In this document: positions 47,329 to 55,997 of the stretch, piece by piece
How positions within the stretch are numbered: the first letter of the stretch is position 1
Layout: every line of letters begins with the position of its first letter
NCBI RefSeq assembly: GCF_048541585.1
Contig: NZ_CP183303.1
Span: forward strand, 2,542,001-2,606,000
Length of the DNA stretch: 64,000 bases
Origin: Legionella_C sp048541585
GTDB lineage: Bacteria > Pseudomonadota > Gammaproteobacteria > Legionellales > Legionellaceae
Direction of reading: 5' to 3'
Position numbers and translations under genes: made by a program
The notes under the pieces: generated by a model
What the model saw: only the letters and a program-made list of their open reading frames with translations
What the model was told of the DNA's origin: nothing
The model's database searches: none

Positions 47329-47350
47329 GTAGGTCGGGCCTTGGCCCGAC
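47329..47350. repeat. REP-like 22-bp element, left border of the RAYT remnant
   Basis: Starts GTAGGTCGGGCC and ends TTGGCCCGAC, with GTCGGGCC-AA/TT-GGCCCGAC able to fold. Its inverted copy with one mismatch is at 47939-47960 and a diverged copy is at 53046-53062. Confidence 0.85.
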
Positions 47351-47402
47351 AATTCTCGCGCCTTCACTCTCCAAAGGTAGTTAAACCTTGCATAGATTCA
47401 CA

Positions 47403-47878
47403 TCATACCCAATTTTCAGGAACAACCCCTGTTTGAATATAACGATGAATACTAGAATATGGCCAAGCAGAGGCTTTTTTAACATACTGCTCTAAATCAA
47501 AGTTATTGCGAATCAAATATTCTCAGAAATGTTTTTGCCAAATGCCTCCTTCACGTCTTTTTTGGGTTGCTGAAATAATAAATTCTTCCTGTAGAAGTTG
47601 TTTTGAAAATAAAGCTTTAATCATGTTTAAAGCATAAAATAATTATTACGGTCTTCTGTAGGTAAAGCCATTAAAAGATATAGACGGTCAGGCAGAATGA
47701 CATAAGCAGTAAACTTAAAAGGGAATCTCTTTTTAGTAAGGTAGATAGCTTATATTAGTGCGTTAATTTCTTTAATTAAATAGCCACTTGTTCTATCAGC
47801 AAGATTAATTGTAAAAAATGGGTAGCACTAGCCACATGAGCACACCGATGTTGTATTAGCTTGGACTCAACTTTCCAT
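47403..47878 (-). pseudogene. Remnant of a REP-associated tyrosine transposase (RAYT, IS200-like Y1)
   Basis: Conceptual minus-strand translation, crossing frames, gives IQHRCAHVASATHF, then FFTINLADRTSGYLIKEI, AIYLTKKRFPFKFTAYVILPD, LLMALPTEDRNNYF, QKRREGGIWQKHF, EYLIRNNFDLEQYV and KKASAWPYSSIHRYIQTG. These follow in order the RAYT consensus (..TYFFTVNL.DR.., ..A.V.LPDHLH.., ..GIWQ..FWEH.IRD.., ..WP.SSFHR.V..G). It is dead: a frameshift near 47815, an in-frame stop near 47740, a frameshift near 47640, a TGA replacing Trp at 47523-47525, loss of the NPVKHG block near 47490, and the catalytic HxH now reads RLY. Confidence 0.9.
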
Positions 47879-47938
47879 AAGGTTGATAGTTAAATAATGT
47901 TAGGCGAGTTTAATTAAGGTTTTATTCAGGTATTGATT

Positions 47939-47960
47939 GTCGGTCCAAGGCCCGACCTAC
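47939..47960. repeat. REP-like 22-bp element, right border of the RAYT remnant
   Basis: Reverse complement of 47329-47350 with one mismatch. It overlaps the end of pyrD and supplies its TAG stop codon (minus strand, 47959-47957). Confidence 0.85.
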
Positions 47961-48955
47961 AATATGCCTTTAATTAAAGTTGGTATTAATTTTGGGCCTT
48001 GGTAAATTAGGCCGGTGTAGACTTGGAGTAAATCAGCGCCAGCAGTTAATTTTTGCTGCGCTGACTTTGGATCAGAAATACCGCCAACTCCAATTAAAGT
48101 TACCGCCGAACCAACCACTTCTTTTATTAATTTTAGGCAAGCAGTAGAGCGATTTAATAAAGGTTTACCACTTAAGCCACCTTGCTCTTGACTTAGCGCA
48201 ACGTGTTCAACACCAGGTCGGGTGCAAGTCGTATTAGTGGCAATAATGCCGGCAATATTATTTTGTAAAATGGTATCAGCAATTTGCTTTAATACTTCAT
48301 CATCTTCATCAGGAGAAATTTTAACTACTAGAGGAACAGCGCGCTGATAAGTATCACTAAGTTCTTTTTGTTTCTCAGTTAATTGCTTTAATAAATTCGC
48401 TAAATATTCATTTTGCTGTAATTGGCGCAGGTCTGGTGTATTGGGTGAGGAAATATTAATTGTGATGTAAGAAGCATAGCGATAAACCTTTTCAAGACAA
48501 ATTAGGTAATCGCGAGCCGCTTCATTAAGAGAAGTATCTTTATTTTTACCAATATTTATTCCTAATATGCCCTTGTATTGGCTTTGCTGAACATTTTTAA
48601 TTAATGCATCTACGCCATCATTATTAAAACCCATTCTATTAATAATTGCTTCTTTGCTTGGCAATCTAAACAAACGTGGTTTAGGGTTTCCAACTTGTGG
48701 TTTAGGAGTAACCGTTCCTACTTCAATAAATGAAAAACCTAATTTACTTAATGCATCAAGATGTGCTCCATTCTTATCTAAACCAGCTGCAAGTCCTATT
48801 GGATGTTCAAACGTTAAACCCATGGCTGAAATCGGGTTGGTGCTTTGGACCTTTTCAAATAGACAGGCAGGGATATAATGAAGGCCTTTTAAAGTTAATT
48901 CATGCGCTGTTTCTGCTTCAAACTTAAAAAGAAATGGACGAATAAGTGGATACAT
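47957..48955 (-). CDS. pyrD: Dihydroorotate dehydrogenase (quinone), class 2
   Basis: 332 residues from the ATG at 48955 (MYPLIRPFLFKFEAETAHELTLKGL), which matches the usual class 2 start; the frame runs on to a GTG at 48982. It oxidises dihydroorotate to orotate with quinone at the inner membrane in pyrimidine synthesis. Motifs: PIGLAAGLDKNG, EVGTVTPKPQVGNPKPRLFRL, INRMGFNNDG, NISSPNTPDLRQLQ, GGLSGKPL and LIGVGGI. The stop codon lies inside a REP-like repeat. Confidence 0.97.
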   Translation of the reverse strand: MYPLIRPFLFKFEAETAHELTLKGLHYIPACLFEKVQSTNPISAMGLTFEHPIGLAAGLDKNGAHLDALSKLGFSFIEVGTVTPKPQVGNPKPRLFRLPSKEAIINRMGFNNDGVDALIKNVQQSQYKGILGINIGKNKDTSLNEAARDYLICLEKVYRYASYITINISSPNTPDLRQLQQNEYLANLLKQLTEKQKELSDTYQRAVPLVVKISPDEDDEVLKQIADTILQNNIAGIIATNTTCTRPGVEHVALSQEQGGLSGKPLLNRSTACLKLIKEVVGSAVTLIGVGGISDPKSAQQKLTAGADLLQVYTGLIYQGPKLIPTLIKGIL

Positions 48956-49159
48956 AAAACGGCTCGTTGTAAAAATATGCACAAATTAGCTTAATTTATT
49001 AAAAAATCAAGCATTATTCTTCATTCAATTCAATTAAAGCTTTGTAGGGCCTTATAAATGCTCCTAGCCTTTGTAATCTCTCAGGTTATGACGGCAAGAG
49101 CGCAGTCCTCTCCGCCTAGGCAAAAATGTATTTTTACGTAAATCTTATGTAAGTATGAA

Positions 49160-49212
49160 GATGGATTTCCGCCTGCGCAGAAATGACCGAATTTTAAGTC
49201 GACACTGTTGGA
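49160..49212. repeat. Partial copy of the 92-bp dispersed repeat
   Basis: GATGGATTTCCGCCTGCGCAG...GTCGACACTGTT-type sequence matches the second half of the units at 13831-13922 and 49241-49331, and includes the TTTCCGC/GCAGAAA hairpin. Confidence 0.7.
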
Positions 49213-49240
49213 AGATCAATGCGGTCATTATTCCTATGTA

Positions 49241-49331
49241 GGTGGGAATCTATTTTATGTAGGCTCAATACGACTATTAAGATAGATTTCTGCTATACAA
49301 AAATGACAAAACTCTTAAGTTGACCGCGTTA
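49241..49331. repeat. About 91-bp dispersed repeat, copy 2
   Basis: Aligns end to end with 13831-13922, though its internal hairpin is degraded (TTTCTGCTATACAAAAA). With the partial copy at 49160 it fills most of the 400-bp gap between pyrD and the methyltransferase gene. Confidence 0.75.
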
Positions 49332-49356
49332 AATAATCACGTAAGCACGTTAATAG

Positions 49357-50043
49357 CTAATCTAGAGCACACTGCTGGGCCCAAACACGTAACATAGCGT
49401 TACCTTTAGGTTGCAAATTATAGTCAGCACTTTTAACTTCTATGCCATAATTCTCCTGTTGTAACTGCAACATGACAGGTCCTAAAAAAGGTGATGGCTG
49501 ATTAAAACGATTAATTAAGGGAAAAATACGTACTTCTTTAGCAACTCGAGCTAATTCTTTAATTGCTTTGATATGAAATTCTATATCTTGTTCTTCAAGA
49601 TTGGCAAATAAATAGTGGGAACTTAGAGCAAGATCAAAAGAAAAATCGTTAAAAGGCAGTTCAATCTTTGCCAACGAGCAATAACGTTTTTCTTTTTTAC
49701 CTTTTAAGTAATCAGCAAAAAAAAGCTCCATACCTAACTGTCTTTTCTGAATTAATTTCTCTAACCCGCCATAAGCACTGAAATTAAACTTATCTTGATC
49801 AAGCGTCAGTTTTTCTATCATATCGGCAAAAACTAATTTTGTTTTTGCCATTAAAGTGGTTTTATCTAAGGCAAATAAAGGATCATAACTAGTGCAATTT
49901 TTTTTATCATTAGTTAATTCAGTATTAAATGCACTAGGACCACTTCCATATTCAAGTAGTCTGCCAGCTAAATCCTTGTTAGATAAATTAAACATTTCTG
50001 TGTATTCATCTACATGATGGCCCCATAAAACCAAATTACTCAT
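49357..50043 (-). CDS. Class I SAM-dependent methyltransferase-like protein
   Basis: 228 residues. Motif I reads RLLEYGSGPSAFN at about 28-40, with YDPLF as the acidic loop and FSFDLALSSHYLF at about 133-145 as motif IV/post region. It lacks membrane segments. The substrate is unknown; the C-terminal part (RVAKEVRIFPLINRFNQ) is like ubiquinone/menaquinone or small-molecule methyltransferases. Monocistronic. Confidence 0.8.
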   Translation of the reverse strand: MSNLVLWGHHVDEYTEMFNLSNKDLAGRLLEYGSGPSAFNTELTNDKKNCTSYDPLFALDKTTLMAKTKLVFADMIEKLTLDQDKFNFSAYGGLEKLIQKRQLGMELFFADYLKGKKEKRYCSLAKIELPFNDFSFDLALSSHYLFANLEEQDIEFHIKAIKELARVAKEVRIFPLINRFNQPSPFLGPVMLQLQQENYGIEVKSADYNLQPKGNAMLRVWAQQCALD

Positions 50044-50153
50044 GAATTATTCTCCATCATCGCTCAATCACTTAATTGTTAATTAATTTTAGTTATAGCA
50101 AATTTTACTTTACACAGGACAAAAAATGAAAAGTATCTTTATTTTAGCCTTAT

Positions 50154-50235
50154 GCCAACGTCCCGCGACTTGTTCGCGGGATCTAGGAATTCCGTTACAA
50201 CACTGGATCCCGTGGACAAGTCAGGGGACGTTGGC
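50154..50235. repeat. Isolated copy of the GTCC/GGAC palindromic element
   Basis: Begins GCCAACGTCCCGCGACTTG and ends CAGGGGACGTTGGC, with about 11 bp of inverted terminal match and two internal hairpins (TCCCGCGA.. / ..TCGCGGGA; CTGGATCCCG). It is the same family as 1-475 and 52926-53011. A 53-codon open frame from 50126 runs through it and is probably fortuitous. The surrounding gap 50044-50496 holds otherwise only AT-rich sequence and the promoter region of liuA. Confidence 0.85.
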
Positions 50236-50496
50236 TAGTGAAAGAGCCTTTCAAAAGGTTCTTTATTTTTATCCTTTGCAAGGATAATTTTAACCAAAAA
50301 CCACTTAAATACCTCTATAAATTAATAATAGCCTGATAAAAGAACAAAGCTTGTTTAAAGAAAGTGGTATTTAAAATTCAATCTTTTTCTAAGTATAAGT
50401 GTAAATTAAAGTTTTATTATTTTAATGTATAGTCATTTTAAAATGGTATAAGCTTAAGGCTAGGCAACTTAAAGTCTAAAGTAACAGGAAGATACC

Positions 50497-51657
50497 ATGT
50501 ACATCGGTTTAAATTATCAATTAGGTGAAACTCTAGATCTGTTAAGGGAAAGTGTTTATCAATTTGCCAGCCAAGAAATAGCCCCGTTAGCGGCTAAAAT
50601 TGATACCGATAATGCTTTTCCAAACCATTTGTGGCGGAAACTTGGCGAGATGGGTCTATTAGGTGTCACCGTCAGTGAAGAATATGGCGGTGCTAATATG
50701 GGCTATCTAGCTCATGTTATTGCTATGGAAGAGATTTCGCGCGCTTCAGCTTCAGTAGGTTTAAGTTATGGCGCCCATTCTAATTTATGCGTAAATCAAC
50801 TCTATCTTAATGGAACTTCTCTGCAAAAACAGCGTTATTTGCCTAAACTTATAAGTGGAGAATATATAGGCGCCTTAGCCATGAGTGAATCTAACTCAGG
50901 TTCTGATGTTGTCAGCATGCAATTGTCTGCAAAAGCTTACGATAAAAAATTTATTCTCAATGGCACCAAAATGTGGATCACTAATGGGCCTGATGCCGAT
51001 GTTTTAGTCGTTTATGCAAAAACCAGTAAAGAGGCAGCAAGCAAAGGAATTACGGCCTTTATCATTGAGAAAGGTTTTAAAGGATTTAGCACGGCACAAA
51101 AACTAGATAAATTGGGTATGCGTGGGTCAAATACCTGTGAGCTGGTCTTTGAGGATTGTGAAGTTCCTGCTGAGAATATCTTAGGAGAAATCAATCAAGG
51201 TGTACGTGTATTAATGAGTGGGCTTGATTATGAACGAACTATACTTGCTGCAGGACCTATAGGTATCATGCAAGCTTGTTTAGATACTGTCCTTCCCTAT
51301 ATTCATGAGCGTAAGCAATTTAATCAACCAATCGGTGAGTTTCAATTTATTCAAGGGAAATTAGCTGATATGTATACAGAATTAAATGCTTCAAGAGCTT
51401 ATTTATATAGTGTTGCGCGTGCTTGTGATGCAGGGTTGGTAAGTCGAAAAGATGCAGCCAGTGTTATTTTATATACCGCTGAAAGAGCTACACAAATGGC
51501 TTTACAAGCCATTCAAATATTAGGCGGCAACGGTTATATTAATGAATATCCTACTGGTCGTTTATTACGCGATGCTAAGCTTTATGAAATTGGGGCAGGC
51601 ACTTCAGAAATTAGGCGCATGCTAATTGGGCGTGAACTTTTTAAAGAAACTGTATAA
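50497..51657 (+). CDS. liuA: Isovaleryl-CoA dehydrogenase
   Basis: 386 residues, acyl-CoA dehydrogenase family flavoprotein. It oxidises isovaleryl-CoA to 3-methylcrotonyl-CoA. Motifs: ALAMSESNSGSDV, LNGTKMWITNGPDADV, and LDYERTILAAGP with the catalytic Glu246 in the position found in isovaleryl-CoA dehydrogenases (Glu254 in human), unlike short-chain enzymes with Glu near 375. The neighbouring methylcrotonyl-CoA carboxylase genes confirm the pathway. First gene of the leucine operon. Confidence 0.95.
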   Translation: MYIGLNYQLGETLDLLRESVYQFASQEIAPLAAKIDTDNAFPNHLWRKLGEMGLLGVTVSEEYGGANMGYLAHVIAMEEISRASASVGLSYGAHSNLCVNQLYLNGTSLQKQRYLPKLISGEYIGALAMSESNSGSDVVSMQLSAKAYDKKFILNGTKMWITNGPDADVLVVYAKTSKEAASKGITAFIIEKGFKGFSTAQKLDKLGMRGSNTCELVFEDCEVPAENILGEINQGVRVLMSGLDYERTILAAGPIGIMQACLDTVLPYIHERKQFNQPIGEFQFIQGKLADMYTELNASRAYLYSVARACDAGLVSRKDAASVILYTAERATQMALQAIQILGGNGYINEYPTGRLLRDAKLYEIGAGTSEIRRMLIGRELFKETV

Positions 51658-51668
51658 GGAAGGCTACA

Positions 51669-52856
51669 ATGGAACAAAACGATGTAGTTATTGTTGCGGC
51701 AAAACGAACTCCAATGGGTAATATGTTAGGGGCATTATCCAGTTTATCGGCTCCTGACTTAGGTGCTATAGCTCATCGCGCAGCACTTGAATATGCAAAA
51801 CTTACTCCCGAGGAAATTGATGAGGTAATTACAGGCTGTGTACTACAAGCTGGGATAGGTCAAGCACCAGCAAGACAAGCGGCCATTAAAGCTGGTATTC
51901 CTGAAGCGATTGGTGCAACTACCATTAATAAAATGTGTGGCTCAGGAATGAAAGCTGTAATGTTAGCCCATGATTTAATTAAAAGTGGCTCAGCAAACAC
52001 TATACTTGCAGGCGGTATGGAAAGTATGACTAATGCGCCTTACCTATTAAGCAAAGCACGAGCAGGCTATCGCTTAGGACATGGCGAAATCAAAGATCAT
52101 ATGTTTCTTGATGGTTTAGAAGATGCTTATGATAAAGGAAGATTGATGGGTTATTTTGCTGAAGAAACGGCAAAACATTATCAATTTAGTCGCAGTCAAC
52201 AAGATGAATTTGCTATTCGTTCTATGACTCGCGCAATACAGGCTAATGAGGATGGCAGTTTTGCTGAAGAAATTGTACCTGTTACCATTAAGAGTAAAAA
52301 AGGCGATACTACTATTGCAGTAGATGAAAGCCCTGATTCAAGTAAACTTGCTAAAATTGCGCAACTTAAACCTGCGTTTCAAGCCGATGGAACAGTAACT
52401 GCAGCCAACTCAAGCTCCATTTCAGACGGTGCTGCAAGTTTAATTGTAATGTCTAGTGCTAAAGCACAGGAGCTTGGTATAAAGCCACTCGCTCGTATCG
52501 TCGCCCACAGTAGTCATGCCCAAGCACCACAATGGTTTACTACAGCACCAGTTGAAGCGATTCGCAAAGTAATGAATAAAGCTGGCTGGAAACAAAATGA
52601 CGTTGATTTATATGAAATCAATGAAGCGTTTGCTGTAGTTGCTATGGCAGCCATGCAAGACTTAGAATTAAATTCAGATGTAGTGAATATTCATGGTGGT
52701 GCATGTGCATTAGGTCATCCTATTGGTGCTTCAGGTGCACGTATACTGGTAACCTTAATCCATGCGTTAAAACAAAAACATAAAAAGCGTGGTGTAGCTG
52801 CATTGTGTATTGGTGGCGGCGAAGCAACTGCAATGGCGATAGAGCTTATTGATTAA
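51669..52856 (+). CDS. atoB: Acetyl-CoA C-acetyltransferase (thiolase)
   Basis: 395 residues. Thiolase motifs: nucleophile Cys90 in NKMCGSGMKA, NEAFAVVA, HGGACALGHPIGASGAR with the catalytic His, and CIGGGEATA with the second Cys near 380. It interconverts acetoacetyl-CoA and two acetyl-CoA. It follows liuA by 11 bp, so the operon can take acetoacetyl-CoA to acetyl-CoA; together with acetoacetyl-CoA synthetase at 63014 this finishes leucine breakdown. Confidence 0.95.
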   Translation: MEQNDVVIVAAKRTPMGNMLGALSSLSAPDLGAIAHRAALEYAKLTPEEIDEVITGCVLQAGIGQAPARQAAIKAGIPEAIGATTINKMCGSGMKAVMLAHDLIKSGSANTILAGGMESMTNAPYLLSKARAGYRLGHGEIKDHMFLDGLEDAYDKGRLMGYFAEETAKHYQFSRSQQDEFAIRSMTRAIQANEDGSFAEEIVPVTIKSKKGDTTIAVDESPDSSKLAKIAQLKPAFQADGTVTAANSSSISDGAASLIVMSSAKAQELGIKPLARIVAHSSHAQAPQWFTTAPVEAIRKVMNKAGWKQNDVDLYEINEAFAVVAMAAMQDLELNSDVVNIHGGACALGHPIGASGARILVTLIHALKQKHKKRGVAALCIGGGEATAMAIELID

Positions 52857-52925
52857 TTGCAGATTAAGTGACAGGTTTAAAAGTAGGTTGAGCAAAGTTT
52901 AATGGCGCTGCCTTAAAGTTCTAGC

Positions 52926-53011
52926 CTACGTCCCGTGGCTTGTCCACGGGATCCAGAGTTCTAGTCTTCGATTGAGATGCCTGGATCCCTCGGACGAGCC
53001 GAGGAACGTAG
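52926..53011. repeat. Copy of the GTCC/GGAC palindromic element inside the leucine operon
   Basis: CTACGTCCCGTGGCTTGTCC at the left and a CTCGGACGAGCCGAGGAACG-type right half; each half also folds on itself (CCCGTGG/CCACGGG, CTCGG/CCGAG). It lies in the 250-bp gap between the thiolase and the small membrane protein and is itself flanked by GTAGG..GC and GGCCCGACCTAC, i.e. it seems to sit within another repeat. Confidence 0.85.
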
Positions 53012-53045
53012 ATTGAGTCAAAAAGCCTTAAGGAAGTACCATTAG

Positions 53046-53062
53046 GCTAAGGCCCGACCTAC
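53046..53062. repeat. Diverged copy of the REP-like element that borders the RAYT remnant
   Basis: GCTAAGGCCCGACCTAC matches the last 17 bases of 47939-47960 with one or two differences. Confidence 0.65.
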
Positions 53063-53106
53063 TTTAGTTTATAAATAATTAGCAATAATAATAACTTGAG
53101 ATTGAA

Positions 53107-53421
53107 ATGCTTAAACAGAGTTTAATTTATTTAGTATTAAGTATCTTAGCTATTCTTCTTAATCGTTATGTTCATACCTTAATTGTCTATACTGACATTC
53201 TTTATACCTATTTGTATGCCAAACTATTTCTACTATTTAAGCCTACGCCGCTGACTATGGTAATTTGTAAAGTTATTATTTTAGTAGCTATTCCAGTTGT
53301 CATTGCCGGCGCTCTTGCCTTGGTTTATCGTTTAATATCAAAAAAAGAAATGCGTTACTTTCTTGAGCTAACCTGGCTATTTTGGTTAGTGATTATGCTT
53401 AGTAATATTTTTATTCATTGA
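53107..53421 (+). CDS. Small inner-membrane protein in the leucine operon
   Basis: 104 residues with three or four hydrophobic segments (about 4-24, possibly 26-45, 51-75 and 84-103) and basic loops (NRYVH, RLISKKEMR). No family recognised. Its TGA (53419-53421) is 9 bp before the carboxylase start, whose GAGG lies over that stop, so translation is probably coupled. Its place between thiolase and carboxylase genes hints at a role in transport or membrane anchoring of the pathway, but this is guesswork. Confidence 0.75.
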   Translation: MLKQSLIYLVLSILAILLNRYVHTLIVYTDILYTYLYAKLFLLFKPTPLTMVICKVIILVAIPVVIAGALALVYRLISKKEMRYFLELTWLFWLVIMLSNIFIH

Positions 53422-53429
53422 GGATACTT

Positions 53430-55037
53430 ATGCCAAAGCTTACCAGTCAACTAAATCCTGCTAGCAATGAATTTAAACAAAATACTGCTGCCATGGATGG
53501 TTTAGTCACAACCTTAAAGACAACCATAGAAGAAATCGCTCAAGGTGGTGGTGAGAAAGCCAGACAACGCCATTTAAAACATGGCAAACTTTTACCAAGA
53601 GAACGTTTGCAACGTTTACTTGATCCAGGCAGTCCATTTCTTGAATTATCACAACTGGCAGCTTATCAAGTTTATGAAGATACGGTTCCTGCCGCTGGTT
53701 TAATTACCGGCATTGGGCGTGTTATGGACACCGAATGTATGATAGTCATTAATGATGCTACTGTAAAAGGTGGTACCTATTATCCACTAACAGTAAAAAA
53801 GCATTTACGTGCGCAAGAAATTGCTAGAGCTAATCATCTGCCTTGTATTTATTTAGTTGATTCTGGTGGCGCTTACCTACCTATGCAAGATGAAGTTTTT
53901 CCAGATAAAGATCATTTTGGCCGTATTTTTTTTAATCAAGCTAATTTGTCTGCTAATAATATTCCCCAAATTGCTGTTGTTATGGGTTCTTGCACTGCGG
54001 GAGGCGCTTATGTACCTGCTATGGCTGATGAATCAATCATGGTTCGCAATCAAGCAACCATTTTCTTAGGAGGCCCTCCACTTGTAAAAGCGGCTACAGG
54101 AGAGGTTATCAGCGCGGAAGAATTAGGAGGTGCTGATGTTCATTGCCGTCAATCGGGTGTTGCTGATCACTATGCGGAAAATGAAGCACATGCCCTTCAT
54201 TTAGCTCGCACGGCTATTAAGCATTTAAATCGTCGAAAACCAAATAATTTAAATCGTATTGCCAGTCGAGAGCCCCTTTATGATGTTAAAGAATTAAATG
54301 GGATTATTCCTGTTGATCCCCGCAAACCTTTCGATATACATGAAGTCATCGCCCGCCTTGTTGATGGCTCTGAATTTGATGAATTTAAAGCATTATTTGG
54401 TAGTACGCTTGTTTGTGGCTTTGCGCATCTATTTGGTTATCCAATTGGTATTATTGCTAATAATGGTATTCTTTTTGGAGAGAGCGCATTAAAGGGAGCG
54501 CACTTTATTGAATTATGCGTACAGCGACAAATTCCCCTGTTATTTCTCCAAAATATTACCGGATTTATGGTTGGTAGCAAATATGAGGCAGCCGGTATCG
54601 CTAAACATGGAGCTAAAATGGTAACTGCTGTCGCTAATGCCAATGTACCCAAATTTACAGTCATCATTGGCGGCAGTTATGGTGCAGGTAACTATGCGAT
54701 GTGTGGCCGTGCTTACGACCCGCGCTTCTTATGGTCTTGGCCTAACGCTCGTATTTCTGTTATGGGTGGAGAACAGGCAGCTAATGTTTTAGCGCAAGTT
54801 AACCGAGATAAATATATAAAAGCTGGCACAGCGTGGTCTGAGAAAGATGAAGAAGCTTTTAAAGAAAACTTACGTAATCAGTATGAAAAACAAGGGAATC
54901 CCTATCATGCAAGTGCAAGGCTATGGGACGATGGCGTGATTGCACCAGAGGATACGCGAAGCATCTTAGGTTTAAGCCTATCAGCTGCTTTAAATGCGCC
55001 AATTAAAGCAACTCGTTTTGGTGTATTTCGAATGTAA
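53430..55037 (+). CDS. liuB: Methylcrotonyl-CoA carboxylase, carboxyltransferase subunit
   Basis: 535 residues from ATG 53430 (GAGG 6 bp upstream; a TTG at 53418 is less likely). It transfers the carboxyl group from biotin to 3-methylcrotonyl-CoA. Carboxyltransferase motifs: GGGEKARQRHLKHGKLLPRERL, LVDSGGAYLPMQDEVFPDKDHFGRIF, GSCTAGGAYVPAMADE, QNITGFMVG, GSYGAGNYAMCGRAY. The LPMQDEVFPD string marks methylcrotonyl- rather than propionyl-CoA carboxylase. Confidence 0.96.
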   Translation: MPKLTSQLNPASNEFKQNTAAMDGLVTTLKTTIEEIAQGGGEKARQRHLKHGKLLPRERLQRLLDPGSPFLELSQLAAYQVYEDTVPAAGLITGIGRVMDTECMIVINDATVKGGTYYPLTVKKHLRAQEIARANHLPCIYLVDSGGAYLPMQDEVFPDKDHFGRIFFNQANLSANNIPQIAVVMGSCTAGGAYVPAMADESIMVRNQATIFLGGPPLVKAATGEVISAEELGGADVHCRQSGVADHYAENEAHALHLARTAIKHLNRRKPNNLNRIASREPLYDVKELNGIIPVDPRKPFDIHEVIARLVDGSEFDEFKALFGSTLVCGFAHLFGYPIGIIANNGILFGESALKGAHFIELCVQRQIPLLFLQNITGFMVGSKYEAAGIAKHGAKMVTAVANANVPKFTVIIGGSYGAGNYAMCGRAYDPRFLWSWPNARISVMGGEQAANVLAQVNRDKYIKAGTAWSEKDEEAFKENLRNQYEKQGNPYHASARLWDDGVIAPEDTRSILGLSLSAALNAPIKATRFGVFRM

Positions 55038-55046
55038 GGAAATAAA

Positions 55047-55823
55047 ATGACTGAATTATTAACCCAATTACAAGACAAAGTTTTTATTCTCACTTTAAAT
55101 CGTGTTAATAAACATAATGCGTTTGATGATAAATTATTAAAACAATTACAAGAAAAATTAAGTGAAGCTATTGATAATGCGGAAGTAAGAGTAATTCTTT
55201 TAAAAGCAAATGGCCCTCACTTTTCAGCAGGTGCTGATTTAAGTTGGATGCAGCGTATGGCACAATTTAATGAAGAGGAAAATTTAGTCGACGCGCTTAT
55301 CTTAGCGAAGGTCATGAAAACATTATACCAATGCCCCAAGCCCACTATTGCGGCAGTTCAAGGTGGCGCTTATGGTGGTGGCGCGGGCCTAGTTGCTGCT
55401 TGTGACATTGCGATTGCCTCAACGGAGGCGAAATTTTGCTTTTCTGAGGTGAAATTAGGCTTAATTCCTGCTGTTATTAGTCCTTATGTAGTTAAAGCGA
55501 TTGGAGAGCGTGCAGCAAAATGGCTATTTATGAGCGCTCAGCCCTTTGACGCTGAGCAAGCTAAGCAATTAAACCTCATTCAATTTTGCGTAAAAGACGG
55601 AGCCCTTGCTAATTTTGCTTTAACCTATGCAAGGCAAATTGCTGAACTTGCACCACAAGCCGTCACAGATTGTAAGGCTTTAATTCATAAAGTTTGTAAT
55701 AAACCTGTAACGGATGAGTTAGTGCATGAAACAGCTGTATTGATTGCTAAAAAAAGAGTATCAACTGAAGGGCAAAAAGGCTTAAAAGCTTTTCTTAAAA
55801 AAGAGCAACCTCAGTGGAATTAA
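55047..55823 (+). CDS. liuC: Methylglutaconyl-CoA hydratase (enoyl-CoA hydratase family)
   Basis: 258 residues of the crotonase fold; it hydrates 3-methylglutaconyl-CoA to HMG-CoA. Visible: first oxyanion-hole segment FSAGADLSWMQRMA, second GGAYGGGAGLVAACDIAIAS, and KLGLIPAVISPYVV. It is placed 9 bp after liuB. Specificity is inferred from the operon. Confidence 0.93.
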   Translation: MTELLTQLQDKVFILTLNRVNKHNAFDDKLLKQLQEKLSEAIDNAEVRVILLKANGPHFSAGADLSWMQRMAQFNEEENLVDALILAKVMKTLYQCPKPTIAAVQGGAYGGGAGLVAACDIAIASTEAKFCFSEVKLGLIPAVISPYVVKAIGERAAKWLFMSAQPFDAEQAKQLNLIQFCVKDGALANFALTYARQIAELAPQAVTDCKALIHKVCNKPVTDELVHETAVLIAKKRVSTEGQKGLKAFLKKEQPQWN

Positions 55824-55997
55824 GCATTGATTAAAGGCTATTTACATTTCATTAGTAGTGATGTAAACAAGCCTAATAGAGGGATTTATTTAATTAACCT
55901 AGCTTATGGCGCGTTTTCTTAAATTTAAGCAAATTACAAAATTGTAAGCGGCTAATAGTCTTAATTAAACGTGCTGTACAAAATATTTAGGATTTTC

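Noticed and set aside
50126..50287. 53-codon open frame starting MKSIFILAL
   Set aside because: It has a possible binding site but runs through a palindromic repeat and lacks any recognisable mature sequence; likely chance.
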